Source of the DNA: Dehalococcoidia bacterium
GTDB lineage: Bacteria > Chloroflexota > Dehalococcoidia > DSTF01 > JACRBR01
Reading direction: 5' to 3'
DNA: 64,000 nt
Assembly: GCA_021462855.1 (NCBI GenBank)
Contig: JAJTXQ010000039.1
Coordinates: 62,001-126,000, forward strand
In this document: in pieces, positions 1-8,609 of the stretch
How positions within the stretch are numbered: the first letter of the stretch is position 1
Layout: every line of letters starts with the position of its first letter
Notes under the pieces: model-generated
Told to the model about the DNA's origin: nothing
What the model saw: the letters and a program-made list of their open reading frames with translations, nothing else
Database searches by the model: none
Position numbers and translations under genes: made by a program

Positions 1-2
1 TG

Positions 3-563
3 CTGCTCACGAAGGGCGTCGCGATCGAAGGCACGGCGCTGGTCGCCACCGACGCAGCGCCGGCGCTGCGCGCGCGCGGTGTGCCGCACGATGTCATCGA
101 GCGGGCCGCCCGCATGCTCCACGACCCGGGCATCAGCGTGGTCAACGACGCGAGGGCGGCGTGCGCCGCCGCGCCCCCGCGGCTGCTCCATGACCCGACC
201 GAAGGCGGCGTCGCCACCGCGCTGCAGGAGATGGCGACGCTCGCCGGCGCGACGATCCGCGTCGATCCTGCGGCGATCCGCGTGTACGACGAGACGCGTA
301 TCATCTGCGGCGCTCTCGCGATCGACCCGCTCGGACTGCTTGCCTCGGGTGCGCTGCTGGCGATCGTCGCTGCCGGCCATGCCGCCGCGGTGATCGATGC
401 GCTGCGCCACATTGCGGTAGATTGCCGGGTCATTGGCGCCGTCGAATCCGGCCCGCCGAGGGTTATAATGGGCGCCAGGGATTCAGAGGAGCCGTTCCCC
501 CCCTTCGCCCGCGACGAGCTCGCGCGCTTCTTCGACGAGGACGCGAGCGCGGCGGACGCCTGA
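3..563 (+). CDS. AIR synthase-related protein, C-terminal part (HypE/PurM-like), 5'-truncated
   Basis: The gene is already open at the window edge; frame 3 runs 186 residues to a TGA at 561-563. The fragment looks like the C-terminal domain of the PurM/HypE/SelD superfamily. It begins with a TKGVAIEGTA stretch, and DPTEGGVATALQE matches the Gly-rich DPT-GG-A loop that HypE-type proteins use to bind nucleotide. HypE makes the cyano ligand of NiFe hydrogenases, but no hydrogenase gene is visible here and the N-terminal ATP-binding half is missing. It could equally be a stand-alone AIR-synthase-like protein. The superfamily is well supported; the exact function is not. The next gene follows after 28 nt. 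Confidence 0.75.
   Translation: MLTKGVAIEGTALVATDAAPALRARGVPHDVIERAARMLHDPGISVVNDARAACAAAPPRLLHDPTEGGVATALQEMATLAGATIRVDPAAIRVYDETRIICGALAIDPLGLLASGALLAIVAAGHAAAVIDALRHIAVDCRVIGAVESGPPRVIMGARDSEEPFPPFARDELARFFDEDASAADA
464..469 (+). promoter_or_regulatory. Candidate -10 box for the MoxR/VWA operon
   Basis: A perfect TATAAT lies inside the 3' end of the preceding gene, 122 nt upstream of the ATPase start at 592. No good -35 hexamer lies 16-18 nt before it, so this is only a candidate internal promoter. Confidence 0.35.
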
Positions 564-591
564 TCGAGCAAGATTCCGGAAGGACGAGTGC

Positions 592-1995
592 ATGACGTCG
601 GAAGCGCGAGCCCGCACACTAGGCGAACTCAAGGCATCGGGCTACAAGCCTTCGACCGTGAAGGAGGAGATGCGGCGCAACCTCATCAGGCGCATCCGCG
701 CGGGTGAGCCGCTCTTCCCCGGCATCTACGGGTACGAGGAGTCTGTCGTCCCGCAACTCGAAAACGCGATCCTGTCCGGGCAGGACATCATCTTCCTCGG
801 CGAGCGCGGGCAGGCTAAGTCGCGCATGATCCGCTCGCTCACCGGCCTGCTCGACGATGCGCTGCCGATCATCGCAGGCAGCGAGTTGAACGAAAGCCCG
901 TTCGAGCCGATCACCAACGCATCGGCCCGGCGCGTTGCCGAGGAGGGCGACAACCTGGCGATCGAATGGGTCAGCCGCGACCGCCGTTACGGCGAGAAGC
1001 TCGCGACGCCGGACATCACGATCGCCGACCTGATCGGCGAAGTCGACCCGATCAAAGTCGCCGAGGGCCGCTACCTGTCGGATGAGCTCACGATCCATTA
1101 CGGGCTCATCCCGCGCACCAACCGCGGCATCTTCTGCATCAACGAGCTGCCGGACCTTGCGGAGCGCATCCAGGTCGGATTGCTCAACATCATGGAGGAA
1201 CGCGACGTGCAGATCCGCGGTTACCGCGTCCGCATGCCGCTCGATGTGCTGGTCGTCGCATCGGCCAACCCGGAGGACTACACGAACCGCGGCCGCATCA
1301 TCACGCCGCTCAAGGACCGCTACGGCGCCCAGATCCGCACGCACTACCCGCGCAGCGTCGAGCACGAGATCGACATCATGGAGCAGGAGAGCTCCGCCTT
1401 CGACGACGCGGACTACAAGGTCAGCGTGCCGCAGTACATGAAGGAGATCGTGGCCGAGATCACGCGGCTCGCGCGACGCAGCCCGGATGTCAACCAGCGC
1501 TCCGGCGTCTCGGTGCGCGCGTCGATCGCCGACTATGAGAGCCTGCTGGCGAATGCCATGCGCCGCAGCATCCGCATCGGCGAGAACGATGTCGTGCCGC
1601 GCATCAGCGACCTGCCGTACGTCATCCCGACGATCACCGGCAAGGTGGAGTTCGAGACGGTGGAGGACGGCAAGGAAGAGCAGATCATCGAGAAGCTCAT
1701 CCACCAGGCGGTCGTCGCCGTCTTCAACCGCCACTTCAACGTCGTTGACCTCGAAGACATCGTGACGAAGTTCAAGGCCGGCCAGTCCGTCGAGGTGGGT
1801 GACCAGATGTCGTCCAACGCCTACGTCTCGCTGATGAAGGCGGTCGATGGCCTGCCGCGCGCCGTCGCCACGCTCGACACCGGCGAGAACCCCGCCCTCG
1901 TCGCGAGCGCGATCGAGTTCATCCTTGAAGGGCTGCACCTGAACAAGCGCCTCAACAAGGATCGCGTCAGCGGCCGGACGCAGTACCGTGGATAG
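592..1995 (+). CDS. MoxR/ChlI-like AAA+ ATPase
   Basis: 467-residue AAA+ protein of the magnesium-chelatase-subunit-I/MoxR clade. It probably acts as a chaperone-like motor for the VWA protein encoded next. The P-loop is GERGQAKS (residues 70-77). The Walker B segment is FCINELPDL (181-189), with Asn where most AAA+ proteins have Asp; as I recall, this NE form is normal for this subfamily rather than a defect. Sensor 1 is VVASANPED (221-229), followed by the conserved TNRGRIITPLKDR segment. The ATG at 592 has an AGGA-type ribosome site in the preceding 15 nt. No chelatase D/H partners or tetrapyrrole genes are nearby, so a role in chlorophyll or cobalamin synthesis is not supported. Confidence 0.85.
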   Translation: MTSEARARTLGELKASGYKPSTVKEEMRRNLIRRIRAGEPLFPGIYGYEESVVPQLENAILSGQDIIFLGERGQAKSRMIRSLTGLLDDALPIIAGSELNESPFEPITNASARRVAEEGDNLAIEWVSRDRRYGEKLATPDITIADLIGEVDPIKVAEGRYLSDELTIHYGLIPRTNRGIFCINELPDLAERIQVGLLNIMEERDVQIRGYRVRMPLDVLVVASANPEDYTNRGRIITPLKDRYGAQIRTHYPRSVEHEIDIMEQESSAFDDADYKVSVPQYMKEIVAEITRLARRSPDVNQRSGVSVRASIADYESLLANAMRRSIRIGENDVVPRISDLPYVIPTITGKVEFETVEDGKEEQIIEKLIHQAVVAVFNRHFNVVDLEDIVTKFKAGQSVEVGDQMSSNAYVSLMKAVDGLPRAVATLDTGENPALVASAIEFILEGLHLNKRLNKDRVSGRTQYRG

Positions 1996-2074
1996 CCGCA
2001 GCCGGGCATAGCCGGCCCGGCCGGCGCCACGCCGCGTGGCGCGGCGCCGTCACCTGGAGCAAGGGAACAACGCG

Positions 2075-4315
2075 ATGGTCGCCTTTCGATACAGCGAATG
2101 GGACGGCAGCCAGGAGATCCCGCCGCTCGCCGCCGACGAGGTGCTCGAGGCGCTGACCGACGACCTCATGAACTTCGGCGACCTGCAGCATGCGATGCGC
2201 AACCTGCTCCAGCGCGGCATGCGCGGCAACATGGGCAACCGGCTGCAGGGCCTGCGCGACCTGCTGCAACAACTCCGGCAACAGCGGCGCAACACGCTCG
2301 ACCGCTACAACCTCTCGTCGGTCATGGACGACATCCGCCAACGGCTCGACGAGATCCTGCAGATGGAGCGCGACACGATCGACCGCCGCCTCGATGAGGC
2401 GACCGGCGGCCGGCAGCCAGAGCAACCTCGCGACGGGCAGGACGGCGGCCAGGCGCAAGCGGGCGCGGACGACGCTGCAGACGCGCCTGACGGCGGCGAG
2501 CGCCGCGCGCAACGCCAGCGGGGCTCGCAGCAGAGCGGCGGCCAGACGCAGCCGGGCGCGCAGGGCCAGCCGGGGTCGCGCCAGAGCGGCGGACCGCAGG
2601 ACGGCGGACAGCAGGCAAGCGAGCAGGGCGCGGAGCAGACGGGCGGCGAGCGCGACCAGTTCGCCGAGATGCTGAAGAACATCGCCAACCGCAAGAAGGG
2701 CTTCCTCGACAACCTGCCGCAGGATCCGCCGGGCGCCGTGAAAGAGCTGCAGAACTACGAGTTCATGGACCCGGAGGCGCAGCACAAGTTCACCGAGCTC
2801 ATGGACATGCTGAAGAAGGCCGTCACCGACACCTTCTTCAAGGACCTGCACGACCAGATCGCCAACATGTCGCCCGAGGACATGGCGCGCATGAAGCAGA
2901 TGGTGAAAGACCTGAACCAGATGCTCAGCGACCGCCTCGCCGGCAACGAGCCCGACTTCGACGGCTTTATGCAGAAGTACGGCGCCCTCTTCGGCCCCAA
3001 CCCGCCGCAGTCGCTCGACGAGCTCATCGAGCAGATGCAGTCGCAGATTGCACAGATGCAGAACTTGCTCGACAGCATGCCGGGCGACATGCGCCAGCAG
3101 TTGCAGGAGCTGCTGCAGGACAAGATCGGTGACCCCGACCTGCAGGCCGAGCTCTCGGAGCTGCAGTCCAACCTCGAATTCCTCATGCCGATGCGCGATT
3201 TGCGCAACCAGTACCCGTTCCGCGGCGACGAGGAACTCGACCTCAACCAGGCCATGCAGCTCATGGACCGCATGCAGTCGATGGACGAGCTCGAACGGCA
3301 GCTGGAGCGCACGCAGTACGGCGGCGACATCGACGAGATCGACCAGGACAAGCTCCGCGAGCTGCTCGGCGACGAGGCGTCAGAGACGCTCGACCAGCTC
3401 AAGCAGTTCCTCGAGATCCTCGAGGATGCCGGGTACATCCAGCGCAAGGGCAACACCTGGGAGCTGACGCCACGCGGCACGCGCAAGATCGGCCAGAAGG
3501 CGCTCGGCGAGATCTACGCGCAGCTGAAGAAAGACTCATTCGGCAAGCACGCCCTCCGCGACAACGGCCAGGGCGGCGAACGCGCCGACGACACCAAGAA
3601 GTACGAGTTCGGCGACCCGTTCCACCTGGCGCTCGACAAGACGATCATGAATTCGCTGCAGCGCGAAGGCGCGTCGGTGCCGGTCCGCCTCGACAAGGAC
3701 GACTTCGAGGTCTACCGCTCGGAGCTGCTGACGCAGACCGCGACGGTGATGATGGTCGACCTGTCGTGGTCGATGGCGCTGCGCGGCTCATTCCAGGCAG
3801 CGAAGAAGGTCGCGCTCGCGCTCAACAACCTCATCCGCAGCCAGTTCACGCGCGACAGCCTGTACATCATCGGCTTCTCGGCCTACGCGCGGGAGTTGAA
3901 GGCCGAACAACTGCCGTACGTGCGCTGGGACGAGTCGGTGCTCGGCACGAACATGCACCACGCGCTGATGCTCGCGCAGAACCTGCTGTCGAAGCACAAG
4001 AGCGGCACGCGCCAGATCATCATGATCAGCGACGGCGAGCCGACGGCCCACCTCGAGCGCGGCCGCTCCTACTTCGCCTACCCGCCGAGCCCGATCACGA
4101 TCCGCGAGACGCTCAAGGAAGTGAAGCGCGCCACGCAGAAGGGCATCGTCATCAACACCTTCATGCTCGACCGCAACTACTACCTGAAGGAGTTCGTCAA
4201 CCAGGTCGCAAAGATCAACAAGGGCCGCGTCTTCTACACGACGCCCGACAAACTCGGCCAGTACATCCTTGTCGACTACGTGCAGAACAAGCGCAAGAAC
4301 GTCAGCGGACAGTAG
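2075..4315 (+). CDS. VWA domain protein with coiled-coil and Gln/Gly-rich linker (MoxR partner)
   Basis: 746 residues from the ATG at 2075, which has GGAGC-AAGGG just upstream; an in-frame GTG at 2036 lacks such a site. Residues about 20-110 are helical. Residues about 110-195 are low-complexity and rich in Gln, Gly and Arg. A long helical, Met/Gln-rich middle region follows, and the C-terminal third is a von Willebrand A domain. Its MIDAS is intact: DLSWS begins at residue 562, and SDGEP lies near residue 652. Pairing a MoxR-type ATPase with a VWA protein is a known two-component arrangement in which the ATPase remodels a target held by the metal-binding VWA domain. The target is unknown. 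No signal peptide or membrane segment is seen. Confidence 0.85.
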   Translation: MVAFRYSEWDGSQEIPPLAADEVLEALTDDLMNFGDLQHAMRNLLQRGMRGNMGNRLQGLRDLLQQLRQQRRNTLDRYNLSSVMDDIRQRLDEILQMERDTIDRRLDEATGGRQPEQPRDGQDGGQAQAGADDAADAPDGGERRAQRQRGSQQSGGQTQPGAQGQPGSRQSGGPQDGGQQASEQGAEQTGGERDQFAEMLKNIANRKKGFLDNLPQDPPGAVKELQNYEFMDPEAQHKFTELMDMLKKAVTDTFFKDLHDQIANMSPEDMARMKQMVKDLNQMLSDRLAGNEPDFDGFMQKYGALFGPNPPQSLDELIEQMQSQIAQMQNLLDSMPGDMRQQLQELLQDKIGDPDLQAELSELQSNLEFLMPMRDLRNQYPFRGDEELDLNQAMQLMDRMQSMDELERQLERTQYGGDIDEIDQDKLRELLGDEASETLDQLKQFLEILEDAGYIQRKGNTWELTPRGTRKIGQKALGEIYAQLKKDSFGKHALRDNGQGGERADDTKKYEFGDPFHLALDKTIMNSLQREGASVPVRLDKDDFEVYRSELLTQTATVMMVDLSWSMALRGSFQAAKKVALALNNLIRSQFTRDSLYIIGFSAYARELKAEQLPYVRWDESVLGTNMHHALMLAQNLLSKHKSGTRQIIMISDGEPTAHLERGRSYFAYPPSPITIRETLKEVKRATQKGIVINTFMLDRNYYLKEFVNQVAKINKGRVFYTTPDKLGQYILVDYVQNKRKNVSGQ

Positions 4316-4319
4316 CCGC

Positions 4320-4793
4320 GTGTCGCAGGAGTCGCAGCATGCCGCCGCCGCAGACGCGATCCGCGTCGCCACCGGGGATGACCTTCCGGCGCTGCTCGAC
4401 CTGCTGAACCAACTCCACGACGTGCCGGAGACGCTTGGAGACCAGCACCGCGCCGCGTTCGCAGCCGTTACCGCTGACCCGCGGCAGCGCCTCTTCGTCG
4501 TCGAACGGGAGGGCCGCCTGCTGGCCAGCGCGGCGCTCGTCGTCGTCCCGAACGTCACGCACGGCGGCCGCCCGTACGCCATCGTGGAAAGCGTGGTGGT
4601 CGATGAAGCCGCGCGCGGCAGCGGCGTGGGAACGAGGTTGATGCGTCACATCATCGCTCGCGCGCGCGACGACGGCTGCTACAAGATCGCACTCACCAGC
4701 CGGAAGCACCGCGTGGACGCCCACCGGTTCTACGCGCGCCTGGGATTCGAGGCGACGAGCGAAGGGTTTCGCCACACGCTCGTCGGGGACTGA
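4320..4793 (+). CDS. GNAT family N-acetyltransferase
   Basis: About 157 residues from a GTG at 4320, four bases after the VWA stop. An upstream in-frame ATG at 4269 would overlap the VWA gene by 47 nt, and the extra residues do not look like GNAT sequence. The fold is covered end to end: beta strands around LLASAALVVVP, then VESVVVDEAARGSGVGTRL, which holds the R/Q-x-x-G-x-G/A acetyl-CoA loop, then HRVDAHRFYARLGFEA, the usual GNAT C-terminal signature. The substrate cannot be told. It is convergent with a second GNAT gene, with only 3 nt between the stop codons. Confidence 0.8.
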   Translation: MSQESQHAAAADAIRVATGDDLPALLDLLNQLHDVPETLGDQHRAAFAAVTADPRQRLFVVEREGRLLASAALVVVPNVTHGGRPYAIVESVVVDEAARGSGVGTRLMRHIIARARDDGCYKIALTSRKHRVDAHRFYARLGFEATSEGFRHTLVGD

Positions 4794-4796
4794 ACG

Positions 4797-5555
4797 CTAC
4801 AGCCGCTTGCGCATCACGGCGTGATGCTTGCTGTCGCGCACGTGCTCGAATCCCGCCGCCTCGTACATCTTGCGAGATCCGTGGTACGCGCCGGCGTCGC
4901 TCTTCGGGTCGCGCGGCGGGAACGACTCGACCGACGTGCAGCCGCGCTCGCGCAGCGCATCGCACCCCGCATCGAGCAACCGCGAGGCGAGCCCCTGCCC
5001 GCGGTACTGCGGCGCGATGACGAAGCAGACGATCGCGCCGGGCCGCTCTGGGTCCACGGTCTCGAACCCCGGCGTCCGGTCGAGCAGCGGCAGGCCGCTC
5101 CGCGGCTGCGCGTTGCACCACCCGGCGATGCGACCGCCGGCGTACGCCAGCACGCCACCCGCGCGGCCGCTGATGATGCTCTCGCGCTTCTCCGCGCGGT
5201 TATCCGCGGCGGTGCGATCCTCGAACGCGAGCGGCTCGATGTCGATCTCATACGACAGGCAGTAACAGCCGGCCCATGCCGGGTTGTCGCGGAACGCGTC
5301 CGTGTCGAAGTACTCCAGGTACTCGTCGGCGAGCGACGGCTGGAGCGCCCGGAACGCGACGTCATCGGGCAGGGGCCGGCGTTCGCCGTCCCAACCTCCG
5401 GTGCGACGCACGCGGTCGACCAGTTCGGCACGCCGGTCGTCCGAGAGCTGGACCTGCGGGTGCTCCGCTCCGGTGTGACGGATGTACGCCTCGGCCAGCG
5501 ATGACGCGTCCCCGGCCTCGACCCGCGCGCCGCAGAGGCAGTTCAGCGTGCGCAC
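4797..5555 (-). CDS. GNAT family N-acetyltransferase with N-terminal Cys-x-Cys (DUF1059-like) segment
   Basis: 252 residues from a GTG at 5555, 4 nt after the stop of the upstream acyltransferase gene, so the two are probably co-transcribed. The first 35 residues (starting VRTLNCLCGARVEA and ending TGAEHPQ) resemble the small DUF1059 domain. The acetyltransferase domain starts near residue 65, with the acetyl-CoA loop PQYRGQGLASRLLD and a C-terminal KMYEAAGFEHVRD signature. A larger reading frame extends upstream to 5600 but overlaps the previous gene, and the Cys-x-Cys segment fits the GTG start. The substrate is unknown. The DUF1059 similarity is judged by eye. Confidence 0.75.
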   Translation of the reverse strand: MRTLNCLCGARVEAGDASSLAEAYIRHTGAEHPQVQLSDDRRAELVDRVRRTGGWDGERRPLPDDVAFRALQPSLADEYLEYFDTDAFRDNPAWAGCYCLSYEIDIEPLAFEDRTAADNRAEKRESIISGRAGGVLAYAGGRIAGWCNAQPRSGLPLLDRTPGFETVDPERPGAIVCFVIAPQYRGQGLASRLLDAGCDALRERGCTSVESFPPRDPKSDAGAYHGSRKMYEAAGFEHVRDSKHHAVMRKRL

Positions 5556-5559
5556 GACG

Positions 5560-6591
5560 CTACGAGCCGCCGCCACCGCCGGCCGGGCTGGCGGCCACAT
5601 CGGCCTCGCCGAGCGCCTGCCGGCCGAGCGCGCCCCGCGGCGCCTGGCCGGCGAGTGCGCGCATGGCGTTCTCGAGCATCTCCGTGCCGTCGGCGACCGA
5701 GGTCACGTCGTTCAGCCACACCGGTGGGCCGATGCGCGCGCGCACGTGGCCGGGGCGCGGCGTCCGCTGGCCTTTTGGCATGACCTCGCGCAGGCCCTCG
5801 ATCCACAGCGGAATGACCGGCACCTTCGCCTGCATCGCCATGATCGTCGGGCCCGCCTTGAACTTCTGCACCTGGCCCGTCTTCGAACGCCCGCCCTCCG
5901 GGTAGATGAGGATCGACCAGCCACGCTTGAACAGCGACAGCGGGTATTCGAGCTGCTTCACGCCGCCGCCGCGATGCACCGGGAATGTGCCCATGAACAG
6001 CGAGTACCACCACGTGCGTTTGCGGCGGCTCGCGTAGAATTTGTCCGCTGCGGCGGCGATCACGATCTTCCCCCGGATCCGTTCCGGCAACGCCGAAAGC
6101 ACGACGGGCGTGTCGAAGTGCGAACTGTGATTCGCGATGACGATCGCCGCGCCGCGGAATTCCTTGAGGTTCTCCCGCCCCTCGACCTCGAGCGGCTTGC
6201 AGTACCGCCGCACGTGCCGCGTGATGGCGAAGTAGCGCCCGGCGCGGCGCGCGGCACGCGCCCAGAGGTCCGTCTGCCAGCGATGCGGCTCCGTGCGATA
6301 CGGCTGCATCTTGACCAGCTGCGTGAACCGGTCGAGCGAGAACATCGGGTACGTCCGCTGCCTGATCGTGCCCAGCGTCGACACCTCGGCGACGATGCTG
6401 GCGAGCGCCTCGTTGCTCGGCGCCTCGATGAATGTCACGAAATCGTACTCGCCGATCGTCGCGAACTGCTTCGTGATGCGCGCGCCGAGCCGCTGTACCT
6501 GGCGGTCGACCTCCTGCAGGCGCGCCGGATTGTCGCTGAGGCGCTTGCTCCCTTCGGCCGTGAGCTTGGTGAAGACGACGTATCCCTGCAT
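5560..6591 (-). CDS. GYD domain fused to PlsC-type 1-acylglycerol-3-phosphate acyltransferase
   Basis: 343 residues. Residues 1-95 form a GYD-type ferredoxin-like domain (GEYDFVTFIEAPS at 47-59, with ERLQEV-like and RFTQLVK segments). Residues about 130-315 form a PlsC acyltransferase: the catalytic HX4D motif is NHSSHFD (154-160), the glycerol-phosphate-binding motif is PEGGRS (231-236), and a VPVIPLWIEG strand follows. PlsC enzymes acylate lysophosphatidate to phosphatidate at the membrane. Fusion to a GYD domain is unusual, and the gene immediately upstream on the same strand encodes a stand-alone GYD protein of matching length. The C-terminus ends in a Gly-rich tail. The GYD part may be regulatory or used for oligomerisation; that is inference. 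Confidence 0.85.
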   Translation of the reverse strand: MQGYVVFTKLTAEGSKRLSDNPARLQEVDRQVQRLGARITKQFATIGEYDFVTFIEAPSNEALASIVAEVSTLGTIRQRTYPMFSLDRFTQLVKMQPYRTEPHRWQTDLWARAARRAGRYFAITRHVRRYCKPLEVEGRENLKEFRGAAIVIANHSSHFDTPVVLSALPERIRGKIVIAAAADKFYASRRKRTWWYSLFMGTFPVHRGGGVKQLEYPLSLFKRGWSILIYPEGGRSKTGQVQKFKAGPTIMAMQAKVPVIPLWIEGLREVMPKGQRTPRPGHVRARIGPPVWLNDVTSVADGTEMLENAMRALAGQAPRGALGRQALGEADVAASPAGGGGGS

Positions 6592-6598
6592 CGGTCGG

Positions 6599-6889
6599 CT
6601 AGCGGCTCTTCAGCATCTGCGTGAACTGGTCGATCGGCATCGCCGGAAGCGTCGTCAGCGTCCCCGTCCCGCGCGAGCCGAGCTCGACGGAGATCCGCGC
6701 GATCGTCTCGTTGTCCGGCGCGTCGAGGATGTTGATGAAGTCGTAGCCGCCAAGCACGGCGAACTGCTGCGTAACGCGCGCGCCCATGGCCTCGATCTCG
6801 CGGTTCACCTCCTGCAGGCGTTCCGGGCGCTCCTTGAGCGTCTTGCGCCCCTCGTCGGTCAGGGTGCTGAGCATGATGTACGTGGCCAT
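6599..6889 (-). CDS. GYD domain-containing protein
   Basis: 96 residues, the usual length of a single GYD-family protein. The diagnostic segment GGYDFINILDAPDNETIAR sits mid-protein, and RPERLQEVNREIEAMGARV and IDQFTQMLKSR flank it. All three align with the N-terminal domain of the acyltransferase fusion 7 nt downstream, so the pair looks like a tandem duplication, one copy of which became fused. The ATG at 6889 has an AGGAGG site, and a TACGAT -10-like box lies some 25 nt upstream. The biochemical role of GYD proteins is not established. Confidence 0.8.
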   Translation of the reverse strand: MATYIMLSTLTDEGRKTLKERPERLQEVNREIEAMGARVTQQFAVLGGYDFINILDAPDNETIARISVELGSRGTGTLTTLPAMPIDQFTQMLKSR

Positions 6890-7006
6890 GTTCGCCTCCT
6901 CGCGTGATTGAGAAGGCTATCGTACTCCGTCCGGCCCGCCCCGAACAGATGCCAAGTCAACGTGACCGGCGTATCAGGCCACGTCCGCGAAGCGATCGAA
7001 GGGTCG

Positions 7007-8356
7007 CTAGACGATGGCCACGAACGTCCGCACCAGCTCCGGATCGAGCTGCGTGCCGCCGGCGCCGAGCAGGATCTGCTTCGCATCGCTCGCCGGCAGC
7101 GCGGCGCGGTGCGCCCGCGCCGAGGTCAGCGCCGCATAGACGTCGGCCACGGACAACAGCCGCGATTCGAGCGGGATCTCGTCGCCGGTGAGCATGTCCG
7201 GGTACCCCTTGCCGTCAGGGCGCTCGTGGTGGCGCGCGATCCAGAGCGCGATCTCCTCGAACCCCTGGAGCGAGCCGAGGATCGTCTCGGAGTAGTGCGG
7301 GTGCTGCCGCATCAGCTGCATTTCGGTCACCGAGAGGATGTCAGGCTTCGACATCACCCGCGCCGGCACGCCCAGCAGGCCGATGTTGTGCAGCAGCGCC
7401 GCGATCCGCACCATCTCGACGTGCCCCGCATCGAGGCCCACGCTCTCGGCGAGACGGACGGCGTGCTCCGCGGTCCGCCGCGAGTGCGCGGCGGTGAAGC
7501 CGCCTTTCGCGTCAGCGATGTCGGCAAACACCTCGGCGAATCGCATGATGCGCTTGCGGCTCTTGCGGGTGTCGATCGCGCCCTTCATCGCGCCGAGCGT
7601 CTCGGCGAGGTCATCCGAGTAGAGCCCGAGCCAGAACGCGTCGCGCCGCGTCGCGCCGAGCATCGCGCGCACCACCATCGGATCAAGCGTGGTCTCGTTG
7701 TGCTGCTCGAACGCGGATTCGAACCGCCGGCGCGCCGCAAGCGAACTCGGCTGCTCCGCGATGATGCCCTCGGCGAGGTCGGCCGCAGCGAGGACGCGCG
7801 CCTCGATCGGCGTGGCGTCACCTTCGACTCCGTCGGGGAAGCCCAGACCGTCCCAGCGCTCGTGGTGCCCGAGCACCGCTTCCGCGACCTCCTCGGGCAG
7901 GTCCAGCGAGCGGATGGTCATCGCGCCTTCAACGCAGTGCATGTGGACGGCGTCGAGCATCGACTGCACGTCGGCGAACGGCAGCTCGCCGCGCAGCTGA
8001 TCCGGAGACCGCAACGGCGACGGGCCGAAGATCGCTTCTTCATCGATGCCGGCCGTGCGGCAGATGTCAGCGGCGGCGGCCGTCACGCCGATGTCGTGCA
8101 GCAGCGCTCCGAAGTACACGCCGGCGCGCTGCGCCGGTTCGAGGTCGAGCGCATCGGCGAGCGTGGTCGCGATGTAGCAGACGCGCTGCGCGTGCCCGAC
8201 CGGCTTGCCTTCGGCGAGGTCGAGGCCCTGGCTGAACGCGATGGCGAGGTCGGCTGCGGTGAGCGCGTGGACCCGTTCCGGTCGCCGCGTCAGGGGCGCG
8301 GCGAGGTCGTCGAGGCTCAGCACGGGGCGGCGCGGGGGGGTGAGTTCGCTGACCAC
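7007..8356 (-). CDS. Tandem HD / HD-GYP-like phosphohydrolase
   Basis: About 449 residues from a GTG at 8356 preceded by GGAG; the open frame extends upstream to 8437 without a better signal. There are two HD modules. The first carries LLHDIG and HHERWDGLGFP. The second carries LLHNIG, with Asn replacing the metal-binding Asp, and a full HHERPDGKGYP signature, followed by SVADVYAALTS. HD-GYP domains hydrolyse cyclic di-GMP, which is the best guess for the C-terminal module, although the HN change could weaken metal binding. No receiver, membrane or DNA-binding domain is attached. It is divergent from the CoA-transferase operon. Confidence 0.8.
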   Translation of the reverse strand: MVSELTPPRRPVLSLDDLAAPLTRRPERVHALTAADLAIAFSQGLDLAEGKPVGHAQRVCYIATTLADALDLEPAQRAGVYFGALLHDIGVTAAAADICRTAGIDEEAIFGPSPLRSPDQLRGELPFADVQSMLDAVHMHCVEGAMTIRSLDLPEEVAEAVLGHHERWDGLGFPDGVEGDATPIEARVLAAADLAEGIIAEQPSSLAARRRFESAFEQHNETTLDPMVVRAMLGATRRDAFWLGLYSDDLAETLGAMKGAIDTRKSRKRIMRFAEVFADIADAKGGFTAAHSRRTAEHAVRLAESVGLDAGHVEMVRIAALLHNIGLLGVPARVMSKPDILSVTEMQLMRQHPHYSETILGSLQGFEEIALWIARHHERPDGKGYPDMLTGDEIPLESRLLSVADVYAALTSARAHRAALPASDAKQILLGAGGTQLDPELVRTFVAIV

Positions 8357-8545
8357 AGGCGCTCCGGTTCGATTCCAGCGTGAGCAGATGCGTCCGAGGT
8401 AAATATCGGCAGGGTTCTCCCGTACATTCAGGTGCAATCCCCCGCTGCCAGATTCGGGCCATCACCCAGACCACAACGGCAAGAAGCGGGAGAAGGGCCA
8501 CGGCCCCGGGCCGCACGGCCATCGCCGGCGGGTGCCGAACGTCCC

Positions 8546-8573
8546 TTGACCGGCCATCGGCCGCTGCTATGAT
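8546..8573 (+). promoter_or_regulatory. Sigma70-type promoter of the CoA-transferase operon
   Basis: TTGACC (8546-8551), a 16-nt spacer and TATGAT (8568-8573), with an extended TG at 8565-8566. It is correctly placed 37 nt upstream of the TTG start at 8610 and is one of the best promoter matches in the window. Confidence 0.7.
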
Positions 8574-8609
8574 TGCGACGCCGCGCATATTCGAATCACG
8601 GGAGCCCGC

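Noticed and set aside
181-563. Calling the first gene HypE
   Set aside because: The DPT-GG motif fits several members of the superfamily; only half the protein is visible and no hydrogenase genes are present, so no symbol was given.
619-1938. Long minus-strand reading frames opposite genes (for example here, opposite ftsH at 23218-25317, and opposite rnj/ftsK at 59295-61859)
   Set aside because: High GC makes stop codons rare in shadow frames. These frames have no recognisable domains, are rich in Arg, Asp, Val and Ala, and lie opposite genes with clear families.
181-1995. Treating the Asn in the MoxR-like Walker B segment (INEL) as a disabling mutation
   Set aside because: To my knowledge this subfamily normally carries NE at this site, and the other ATPase motifs are intact.
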